In this document: one piece after another, positions 16,381 through 23,324 of the stretch
Numbering within the stretch: the first letter of the stretch is position 1
How the letters are laid out: each line of letters begins with the position of its first letter
Origin: Segatella copri
GTDB lineage: Bacteria > Bacteroidota > Bacteroidia > Bacteroidales > Bacteroidaceae
Assembly (NCBI RefSeq): GCF_019249795.2
Contig: NZ_CP156892.1
Coordinates: 1-64,000, forward strand
DNA: 64,000 bases
Direction of reading: 5' to 3'
The notes under the pieces: model-generated
The model's database searches: none
Seen by the model: the letters and a program-made list of their open reading frames with translations, nothing else
Told to the model about the DNA's origin: nothing
Position numbers and translations under genes: made by a program

Positions 16381-16700
16381 GGATTAATAAAACATTTACA
16401 AATGCTATTTTTACCCATGTTTAAATAAAGCGTACGAAGTATAGTAAAAGTATAGGGCTTAACTTTTTCTAAAGTCTGCCAATAACAATGTGGAGAAGCT
16501 TCACTAAAGCACCAACTGTTAGAAACAAACTTGATACCATTTTTCGAATAAAAAGGTTCGTTATTCCACAACTCTGGCGATGATGTAGAGATGGTTATAT
16601 TAATACTCGAGTCTATCGACTTGATGAGATTGCACATAGCATAAGCTACCGCTCTATCACCTTTATTTCCTGCATATTGATGGATAAGAAATATATTCAT
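16381..16700 (-). pseudogene. Polysaccharide pyruvyl transferase, N-terminal fragment cut by the prophage
   Basis: The first 106 to 107 residues look like the start of the polysaccharide pyruvyl transferase family, with MNIFLIHQYAGNKGDRAVAYAMCNLI (the GxxNxGDxA glycine-rich motif). Family members are about 350 to 400 residues. After INP near 16380 the frame continues into phage-end DNA for about 45 meaningless codons to a stop at 16242. The missing C-terminal part should lie beyond the left end of the prophage. The enzyme would add ketal pyruvate to a sugar of the surface polysaccharide. It starts 17 bp after the nitroreductase-like gene and belongs to that operon. Confidence 0.75.
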
Positions 16701-16716
16701 TATAATCAGTTAAATG

Positions 16717-17631
16717 TTATTCGTTATTTTTACGTATCGGAGCTAAATAACCATATTCGGCATAGCCCATGACTGCACAAAAAATAATAGCATAATCTTC
16801 AGGAATATCCAAAAGTTTTCTAAGCTTTATATCATCTTCTTTAGTATGTTGTCCCCAGGACAGAATTGTTCCTGTTATTCCCATAGTTTGTGCAGCAAGG
16901 AAAACATTCTGAGCACCCAAACTAGTATCAACAGAAGGTAAATACATTTCTGTTGGCCAAACATAACCTCTCACATTAGCTGTAAAACACCAAAAAGAAG
17001 GAATATTTTCACCAAATCCGGTACCCCCGATACAACATGACAGGCATTTCTTTGCTAAATCTTGTTCATTAGCAACAAAAATTCGAATAGGCTGTTTATT
17101 GCAACTATTAGCAGCCCAATTTGCAATATCCTTCAATTTTGCAATGGTGTCTTCTGATATTGGTTGAGAAGTAAAGCAACGATTTGAACGTCTTGCCTTT
17201 ACAAGTCCTTCAAACTGTTCAAAAGTTATATTATTCTGGGAAAAATCGCTTCTGAAAGGTTTGAATTCATTAGGATGACTCTGAAGTTGTTCATATTTAG
17301 CAAGCTTTTCTTCTGCCCATAATACCGTAGGATCATTAGCATATTCCGTTTTTTTTATTTTCTTTATCAGCTGCTTCAAGGCATCGTAATAATTTTTACT
17401 ATGCCCAGGAGATGCATCCGTTCGATGTAAGCCTTTATCTATAATATGTCCAAACTTACGCATCAACATCAAATCCTTATAAATATGATCTTCCAAAGAT
17501 AGGTCAAAATAACGTTCCGTCTCAGTTAAGATTTCCTTATAATATTTCGGAACAACTATAAAGCCATTTGCTATTAGCTTATATATTTTATAAGGTATTA
17601 AAACTTTCAAAAATTTTCCACTTATTTTCAT
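16717..17631 (-). CDS. Nitroreductase-family protein in the polysaccharide operon
   Basis: The C-terminal 185 residues or so have nitroreductase features: the FMN-binding start RRSNRCFTSQPISEDTIAKL, then WAANSCNKQPIRIFV, and the helix SLGAQNVFLAAQTMGITGTILSW. About 120 residues precede this, helical and basic (SLEDHIYKDLMLMRKFGHIIDKG), which ordinary nitroreductases of about 200 residues lack. Similar long forms occur beside pyruvyl transferases in polysaccharide loci, which suggests a redox step linked to surface-polymer synthesis, but no substrate is known. The ATG overlaps the flippase stop by 4 bp. Confidence 0.75.
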   Translation of the reverse strand: MKISGKFLKVLIPYKIYKLIANGFIVVPKYYKEILTETERYFDLSLEDHIYKDLMLMRKFGHIIDKGLHRTDASPGHSKNYYDALKQLIKKIKKTEYANDPTVLWAEEKLAKYEQLQSHPNEFKPFRSDFSQNNITFEQFEGLVKARRSNRCFTSQPISEDTIAKLKDIANWAANSCNKQPIRIFVANEQDLAKKCLSCCIGGTGFGENIPSFWCFTANVRGYVWPTEMYLPSVDTSLGAQNVFLAAQTMGITGTILSWGQHTKEDDIKLRKLLDIPEDYAIIFCAVMGYAEYGYLAPIRKNNE

Positions 17632-19175
17632 TTAATGCTACTTTTATGAATAAATCTATGTACAAAAAATCTGAACTGTTGAACGAAACAGAAGAACATA
17701 CATGCTAATACCAACATATATGTACAAACCACAATTCCCCCATATAGAGCCCAAGATAAGAAAGACTGATTAGGGATAATATTTATATAATGGTCTGCTA
17801 TATAAGTAACCAATAAAATAGATATCATTACTAAAAATAGAATCTTTCCTATACCACCTACATACTCCAATACATTATCTTTAAATCCCCAATGGAATAA
17901 TAAGTAAGGCTTCCAAATATTCACTATCAGAATTTGGCTAACAATACCACCCAACAAAACACCAGGAAGTCCCCAAAGAGCACCACAACTGCAAGCTACA
18001 CCTAAATTTATTACAATTTCTGCTATAGGAGCCCAAACATCCCAAAATAAGCCATATCCATAATTAAATTGCATAACACCACCTCTTGTGTAACTTATAA
18101 ACACATTGATTACTATCAAGATTAAGATGATGTCATCAAGGATATACTTATCTCCTAACCATAATGCTATAAATGGATTGATTAACATATAAATAGCAAA
18201 AGATATAACGCCGCCAATAAAATAACGAATGGAAATAAGTTCCCAAAAGACTTTTTTAATATTATCTTTATTCCCTTCTGCAATTAAATTACCTACACCA
18301 GCTCCAGTACTCTCCAAGAAAGTATTGACAAACTGTGCTAATTTATCTGTAATAATAGTATAGTTACCATAGTAAGCCACCATTTGCAAACTAGCAAATG
18401 CATAAGTCAAAAATGGAACTGTTTGCCATTGTACTATACTACTTATTTTTTGAACAAACAGTTGCTTCGTATATTTAACGACCTCAGGATATTTCTTCAT
18501 CAACTTTCTACCTTCACTTATCTCAGATTTAAGCCATGGATAAGTTTGATTGATTTTCCAATTAAGTACGAATGAGTATAAGATACCGAAAGTCAGTTCT
18601 ATAGCTACCCATATATAATAGTTTTTATAATAATACGCCAGAAATATCTGCAAAAGTGTTTTAAGAATATTAGCTGATTGGAAATAACCAACAACAACAT
18701 AATTCTTTTGATCTGCACCCAACAAATTTTGGCGATAATTGATAAAATATCCTATTAATGAAGAAGCTAAGAAACTATAATAAGCAAAATATATTAAAGT
18801 CCATTTAAACTCTGTATTTGGAAAGATCAAAGGAAGAAATATGGAAAGAATCATTCCTGCTGCTAATATTACCACACCAATACAGCGATATAAATATCCT
18901 AATACAGAAACAATTTCATTTATCTTTAATTCATCATGTTCAAATAATGGTTTATAAAGAATATATCCAATAGCAGTAGCAATACCTAACTCCGCCAAGT
19001 TTAAAAATCCTAGCAAATTCTGCAAAGTACTTGTAAAACCAATAAATTCTGCTCCTAATGTATCTAAGAAAATCTTTCTTGAAAAGAAAGACAATATCAA
19101 TACCAAAAAATAGAAAATAAGATTTACCCTTGCATTCAACAAAGACTTCTTAACTCTAGAATCAGTACTAGACAT
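17628..19175 (-). CDS. Polysaccharide flippase (Wzx/MATE-like oligosaccharide transporter)
   Basis: A 515-residue polytopic membrane protein with about 14 hydrophobic helices, starting NLIFYFLVLILSFFSRKIFLDTLGAEFIGF. The FLDTLGAEFIGFTSTLQNLLGFLNLAELGI signature near residues 35 to 65 is common in Wzx-type flippases and related exporters that move lipid-linked repeat units across the inner membrane. It follows the epimerase gene by 21 bp and overlaps the next gene by 4 bp. Low GC compared with flanking core genes is usual for capsule genes. Confidence 0.85.
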   Translation of the reverse strand: MSSTDSRVKKSLLNARVNLIFYFLVLILSFFSRKIFLDTLGAEFIGFTSTLQNLLGFLNLAELGIATAIGYILYKPLFEHDELKINEIVSVLGYLYRCIGVVILAAGMILSIFLPLIFPNTEFKWTLIYFAYYSFLASSLIGYFINYRQNLLGADQKNYVVVGYFQSANILKTLLQIFLAYYYKNYYIWVAIELTFGILYSFVLNWKINQTYPWLKSEISEGRKLMKKYPEVVKYTKQLFVQKISSIVQWQTVPFLTYAFASLQMVAYYGNYTIITDKLAQFVNTFLESTGAGVGNLIAEGNKDNIKKVFWELISIRYFIGGVISFAIYMLINPFIALWLGDKYILDDIILILIVINVFISYTRGGVMQFNYGYGLFWDVWAPIAEIVINLGVACSCGALWGLPGVLLGGIVSQILIVNIWKPYLLFHWGFKDNVLEYVGGIGKILFLVMISILLVTYIADHYINIIPNQSFLSWALYGGIVVCTYMLVLACMFFCFVQQFRFFVHRFIHKSSIK

Positions 19176-19196
19176 AATTTTTAATATAGTCTTCTT

Positions 19197-20348
19197 TTAT
19201 TTTTTCAATATTTCTACAATTCTCTCGCAAGCCTTACCGTCTCCGTATGGATTCACGGCCTTTGACATCTTTTCGTAAGCTTGCTCATCTTCCAACAAAG
19301 TACTAACCTCATTCATAATCTTCTGGTAGTCGGTACCAACAAGGTGAACAGTTCCACTTGCTAATGCTTCAGGACGCTCTGTAGTATCACGCATTACGAG
19401 AACTGGCTTACCTAATCCTGGAGCCTCTTCCTGGATGCCACCAGAATCTGTCAGTACGATAGTAGCTTTCTCCATCAGATATACAAACTCCAAATATTGC
19501 AATGGTTCGATAAAGAACATATTGCCCAAGTTACTCAAATCCTCACCGAATACCTCGTGGATTGGTTTTCTCACATTTGGGTTCAAGTGCATTGGATAAA
19601 CGAAATCTACATCTGGATATTTGCTTTTCAAGTCCTTGATGGCAGTTACCATGTGAATAAAGCCCTCACCGAAGTTCTCACGGCGATGACCTGTTATCAG
19701 AACCAGCTTCTTACCATCAGCCAAACGATTAACATCATAACCTGCCTGCTTTAAAATCTCTTTCTGCTCCTTCGCCAAAGTCTCGTCGTTCTTCAACTTA
19801 TTTACTACCATGTGAAGGGCATCAATCACCGTGTTGCCAGTTACATAAATATTACCTTGTGCCTTTTCTGCCTTCAAGTTACTTTCTGACAGAGGTGTTG
19901 GAGAGAAGTTGTAAGTTGCAATACGACCTGTAATCTGACGATTCATCTCCTCTGGCCATGGTGAGTAGATGTTATGTGTACGAAGTCCTGCCTCGACATG
20001 ACCAACAGGAATCTGCTGATAGAATGCTGCAAGGGCTGCCGCCGTTGATGTTGTTGTATCGCCATGAACCAATACTACATCTGGCTTGCACTCCTTGAAT
20101 ACATCTCTCATTCCAGTCAATACACGGGCAGTGACATCATACAGGTCTTGTCCCTGCTTCATGATGTTGAGATCATAATCTGGTTTTACCTCAAATATAT
20201 TCAATACTTGGTCGAGCATCTCTCTATGCTGACCTGTTACACAAACGATGGTCTCAAACCCATCATTATGCTTCTGAAACTCTTTTACCAATGGGCACAT
20301 TTTTATTGCCTCTGGACGAGTTCCGAAGACTAACATTACTTTTATCAT
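19197..20348 (-). CDS. wecB: UDP-N-acetylglucosamine 2-epimerase (non-hydrolysing)
   Basis: The 383-residue enzyme interconverts UDP-GlcNAc and UDP-ManNAc, giving ManNAc units for surface polysaccharide. Seen: the N-terminal VFGTRPEAIKMCPL, HVEAGLRTHNIYSPWPEEMNR with the conserved active-site region, ITGHRRENFGEGF, and TDSGGIQEEAPGLGKPVLVMRDTTERPEAL. Length equals the family norm. It is the first recognisable enzyme of the operon that continues into flippase, nitroreductase-like protein and pyruvyl transferase. Confidence 0.95.
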   Translation of the reverse strand: MIKVMLVFGTRPEAIKMCPLVKEFQKHNDGFETIVCVTGQHREMLDQVLNIFEVKPDYDLNIMKQGQDLYDVTARVLTGMRDVFKECKPDVVLVHGDTTTSTAAALAAFYQQIPVGHVEAGLRTHNIYSPWPEEMNRQITGRIATYNFSPTPLSESNLKAEKAQGNIYVTGNTVIDALHMVVNKLKNDETLAKEQKEILKQAGYDVNRLADGKKLVLITGHRRENFGEGFIHMVTAIKDLKSKYPDVDFVYPMHLNPNVRKPIHEVFGEDLSNLGNMFFIEPLQYLEFVYLMEKATIVLTDSGGIQEEAPGLGKPVLVMRDTTERPEALASGTVHLVGTDYQKIMNEVSTLLEDEQAYEKMSKAVNPYGDGKACERIVEILKK

Positions 20349-20437
20349 ATAATATTATTGTTTATCATGAATAACAATTGATTCATACGTAATTTGGTAC
20401 TAAACAAATGACAGAATCTACACCAATAGTAAAGATA

Positions 20438-20641
20438 CTAATCCAATTCTTCAAAATTCAGTTTAAAAGCATTACTATCCATGACAGCTTTATAAAACTT
20501 AACATGTCTTAGATATTCATTGTCTCTAACTACCTGTTTAACTTCCTCTATCATAGTATCATCTGTCTTACAGCCAAAAAAGATTGAAGTCAAAGCTGCA
20601 GGATTAAACGAATAAACTTTATGCTCTTTTTTAAACAGCAT
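20438..20641 (-). CDS. Small protein of unknown function upstream of wecB
   Basis: A 67-residue ORF (MLFKKEHKVYSFNPAALTSI ... ending NAFKLNFEELD), on the operon strand and 90 bp before wecB. It has no signal peptide or membrane helix. I do not recognise a family. It may be the end of a longer gene lost from this locus, or a genuine small gene of the polysaccharide operon. Confidence 0.4.
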   Translation of the reverse strand: MLFKKEHKVYSFNPAALTSIFFGCKTDDTMIEEVKQVVRDNEYLRHVKFYKAVMDSNAFKLNFEELD

Positions 20642-21249
20642 TCTCTACCTCATCATTATTATAAGGCAAGCTGTGTCTTTTAGCGATTATATAATTGCAT
20701 CCTGAGCCTCTTTCGGTGGGTCAGTTTCCGAAAGAGAACTGCAGGATGCGTTGTGGGTGATTATGTAGCGCCCAGACTACTAAGCTACTTCTCGTTTTAT
20801 ATATTATTTCGTTATTTCTAACTATACAATTGTTTCGTATCGGAAATGAAGGACATAGAGTCCTTACCAGATAAGAATCGTTTTTAGGGTATTCTTACCT
20901 GGATATTGATTGAGTAAAACTAATTTGAATTTGATATTATAAGAGTTTTTTCTACCTCTCCGTCTCTCCTGCAAAGAGATTTGTTCTAAAATCATCCCGT
21001 CCTTCTTTACCATTAAAGAAGGCTCCACCTCTCATCTCGGTCTTCTCCAATGGTCTTTACACCCCCTTCGGTTCCCCCGTTTGCGGGGGACAGAAACCTC
21101 AGGGAAGAAGAGGAAAACCGCCCTACTCGGTGCTCGAACCGCTACGCTATAAGGTTGGCGGACCATCAAAGGTCTCGCCAGGTTATGCGGGATGGGACCG
21201 CCAGGGATGGAATGGCGATTTGTGAGAGTTTAACATCTGACAGATGACT
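20642..21249. other. 608-bp gene-free stretch between the polysaccharide operon and the toxin-antitoxin units
   Basis: No credible gene on either strand. It holds the nested hairpin at 20697-20749, AT-rich DNA to about 20960, and a CT-rich tract with the phrase CCCCGTTTGCGGGGGACAGA (around 21076), echoed at about 21727 as CTTGTAGGGGACAGAAACCT. These look like dispersed non-coding repeats. It also contains the likely promoter and leader of the - strand operon. Confidence 0.6.
20697..20749 (-). promoter_or_regulatory. Nested hairpin in the leader of the wecB operon
   Basis: GCATCCTG (20697-20704) pairs with CAGGATGC (20742-20749), and CTCTTTCGG (20708-20716) with CCGAAAGAG (20728-20736), giving 17 base pairs with one small internal loop. 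It precedes the first small ORF of the operon by 56 bp on the transcribed side. An attenuation or mRNA-stability role is possible; no T-run follows. Confidence 0.5.
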
Positions 21250-21330
21250 TTATTTCGTATGATGCTCGATGAAGCGATTAATCATTTTTGCAACAGTGAC
21301 AGTTGACTGCCTGTAATGAGCTATCACCAT
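21250..21330 (-). CDS. Very small ORF after an antitoxin-like gene
   Basis: ATG at 21330 gives 26 residues (MVIAHYRQSTVTVAKMINRF...), ending TK-stop. It begins 4 bp after the stop of the antitoxin-like gene on the same strand. The place is where a toxin gene would normally start, but the product is far too short for a RelE/ParE toxin. It may be a remnant or a genuine small peptide. Confidence 0.3.
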   Translation of the reverse strand: MVIAHYRQSTVTVAKMINRFIEHHTK

Positions 21331-21334
21331 AATA

Positions 21335-21484
21335 TTAATGATTTCTCCATCCTCTTTGCTCTTTAATCTTTTCCATTGCCTGAGAATGAGATAGACCTCT
21401 TCCCGAACGACTTTCCTTAATGGCGTACTCTGAAGCCATTTCTAAAACTTCATGAGGCATTTCATTATAATTGAACGTTCTCAT
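21335..21484 (-). CDS. Small antitoxin-like protein
   Basis: The 49-residue product (MRTFNYNEMPHEVLEMASEY...GRGLSHSQAMEKIKEQRGW) resembles small Bacteroidota antitoxin-like proteins that usually precede a toxin gene; the SHSQAMEKIKE helix is the recognisable part. I chose ATG 21484 because the upstream in-frame start at 21565 would lie ahead of the promoter box at 21514-21521. No full-size toxin follows. Confidence 0.5.
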   Translation of the reverse strand: MRTFNYNEMPHEVLEMASEYAIKESRSGRGLSHSQAMEKIKEQRGWRNH

Positions 21485-21504
21485 AATTCTAATATTTAGT
21501 ACCT

Positions 21505-21569
21505 TACATGGTGCAAATATAAGGGAAATATCTGAAATAGCCAAGGTATTTCCGGTTTTTAACACATCG
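21505..21569 (-). repeat. Promoter cassette, copy 1 (with -7 box at 21514-21521)
   Basis: This 65-bp segment matches 22484-22548 with about 6 mismatches. It contains TATATTTG on the - strand, a -7 box, followed by the shared AGGGAAATATCTGAAATAGC. Both copies run into ATGTCCCACAGATTT, a member of the dispersed repeat family also found near 53.3 and 53.9 kb. Confidence 0.75.
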
Positions 21570-21805
21570 ATGTCCCACAGATTTCACAGATGAACACAGA
21601 TTTCTTTGCGGCCTGGGCGGCGGGGGATTTAAGAGGGTCACGCAGATTTCGCAGATGACGCAGATTTTTTTGACCTATTCGGTCAGATGACGCAGATTTT
21701 TCGACTCCCCTGTCCTCTTCCCCTTGTAGGGGACAGAAACCTAAAGGGCTGGCTGAGAGTGCTTACGCAATAAAATTGCGATTGTCTGTCGCCTGACGGA
21801 AAACT

Positions 21806-22156
21806 TTATTCTGGTTGTTCTTGCAGATATTTCTCTATCCAAGGCTTTAACTCTGGAATATCACATTCTATTGTATCCCAAAGACTTTCCGGATCTACAG
21901 TATAATAGCCATGCACTAATACATGACGCATCTTTTCTATAACACGCCAATCAACTTCCGGATGACTAGCCCTAAATTCCTTTGTCAGCATATAGACAGC
22001 CTCTCCTATTACCTCAACAAACTTCGTAAAGCCGTAAAAAACAAGCTTGCTGTTTTTAACGTCTTCTAAAGTATATTGAGATTTATACTCTTGAATTTCA
22101 TTGATGGCTTCAAGAATATGTTCTAATCTGCCTCTATCTTTAACTTTTTCTCTCAT
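21806..22156 (-). CDS. hepT: HepT-like toxin (HEPN RNase, DUF86)
   Basis: A 116-residue HEPN-domain protein with the RX4HXY active-site motif (RHVLVHGYY, near residues 79 to 87), as in HepT RNase toxins. Helices such as GRLEHILEAINEIQEYK and FTKFVEVIGEAVYMLTKEF fit the family. It overlaps the nucleotidyltransferase gene by 17 bp, the standard antitoxin-then-toxin order. In studied pairs the partner MntA blocks HepT by adding AMP near the active site. Motif and context agree well. Confidence 0.9.
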   Translation of the reverse strand: MREKVKDRGRLEHILEAINEIQEYKSQYTLEDVKNSKLVFYGFTKFVEVIGEAVYMLTKEFRASHPEVDWRVIEKMRHVLVHGYYTVDPESLWDTIECDIPELKPWIEKYLQEQPE

Positions 22157-22463
22157 AAATCAAGAACTTGTCGTTATTTACTGAGTCTAATGCAAAAGGT
22201 AAGAGGCGACTGGCTTCTACCATATCTACCTTACGATGAAGTAAATCTTCTAAATTGAGCATCATGGCAGCAATCTTCATCAATGATACTCGGGAGTTCT
22301 GGCGATCATACTCTACAAGAATATCGACATCACTATCCATACTCTCTTCGCCTCTTGAGCATGAACCAAAGAGCCAAGCCTTCTTGATGGGTTGGCTTCC
22401 AAAGAATTGCTGAATCTTTGGAATCATATTTTCAACATTCTTACTAATCATAATCGAGTACAT
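22140..22463 (-). CDS. mntA: MntA-like nucleotidyltransferase antitoxin
   Basis: A 107-residue minimal nucleotidyltransferase with the pattern GSCSRGEESMDSDVDILVEY (residues 33 to 52), the GSX10DXD motif that binds nucleotide and metal. It precedes hepT with a 17-bp overlap. It likely neutralises HepT by AMPylation. Start: ATG 22463 is used, but an in-frame ATG at 22451 (MISKNVENMIPK) is just as plausible. The -7 box TATATTTG at 22493-22500 lies 30 bp upstream. Confidence 0.9.
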   Translation of the reverse strand: MYSIMISKNVENMIPKIQQFFGSQPIKKAWLFGSCSRGEESMDSDVDILVEYDRQNSRVSLMKIAAMMLNLEDLLHRKVDMVEASRLLPFALDSVNNDKFLIYERKS

Positions 22464-22841
22464 TTTTATTGTTTACATGCTGCAAATATAAGGGAAATAT
22501 CTGAAATAGCCAAGGAAATTCCGGATTTTAACAAATCGGAGGATTATCGATGTCCCACAGATTTGGCTTTCCCTTCGGCCGCCGATTTTCAATTCACAGA
22601 TGAACACAGATTTTTTGACCTATTCGGTCAGATTTTCACAGACTTTTACAATCACTTCTTCTTGTTTGTATGTTTGGGTGGGTGTGAAGGGGGTGTATAA
22701 GAACTTTTGTATATACATCGTGCGCAAAAGATAAAGAGAAAGGGTATCAGATAGTTATGCCTTCTTTTTAACACACTTTTCACGCTAAAGTTCATTTACC
22801 CCCTTCACACTTCACGCTTTGTTTGCTAATCTAAAAATCGC
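22464..22841. other. Gene-free stretch with promoter cassette copy 2 and dispersed repeats
   Basis: Contains the second promoter cassette (22484-22548, -7 box 22493-22500 on the - strand), then ATGTCCCACAGATTT and TTCACAGATGAACACAGATT fragments of the dispersed repeat family and the phrase TTTGACCTATTCGGTCAGAT that also occurs near 21670. From 22640 to 22841 I see nothing recognisable. Confidence 0.6.
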
Positions 22842-23159
22842 TCATTTCGGCGACAAAGGTTCCAGCAACCCGTCAATCAGACGAAGCAGCTCGTCTCTGT
22901 GAGCCTCGCCAACCAACGACTCCATCCAACGTATCGCGCCCCAGTAGTCGTCGATGGAAACATCACGGTCCATCGCCTCCAGACTCTTGGTGTACGCATC
23001 AGACAGCCGGAACTCCTTGCGGATGGCTGACTTGGTGGAAGCCCAATGCTTCTCCTCCTCAGTAAGACCACCCTCAAAGCGGTCTTCCTTCAGTTCTTCA
23101 CGCATAGCCCAGAACACGTTGTGGACTAAAAGATTAAAACACTTGTGGGCAGAAATCAT
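22842..23159 (-). CDS. Hypothetical protein, 105 residues
   Basis: No family recognised. The product is helical, acidic and tryptophan-containing (EEEKHWASTKSAIRKEFRLSD; DYWGAIRWMESLVGEAHRDE), with no signal or membrane segment. Its ATG overlaps the stop of a 12-codon frame (23194 to 23156, MGIKDSYDYRRA) as ATGA. Either this is translational coupling or one base has been lost and the short frame is the true N-terminus. It lies 72 bp from the IS66 end. Confidence 0.45.
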   Translation of the reverse strand: MISAHKCFNLLVHNVFWAMREELKEDRFEGGLTEEEKHWASTKSAIRKEFRLSDAYTKSLEAMDRDVSIDDYWGAIRWMESLVGEAHRDELLRLIDGLLEPLSPK

Positions 23160-23324
23160 GCCCGTCTGTAGTCGTAGGAATCCTTGATTCCCATGACTTC
23201 ACTTTTGATTTTTTTGAAAAACATTTTAAATGTAACCATCTATATTTCCATACACCCTCTGAACCACCTTTATGTAAAGGCGATTCAAGAGATGTTAAAA
23301 ATAAAAAATGATTGGATTTAACAT

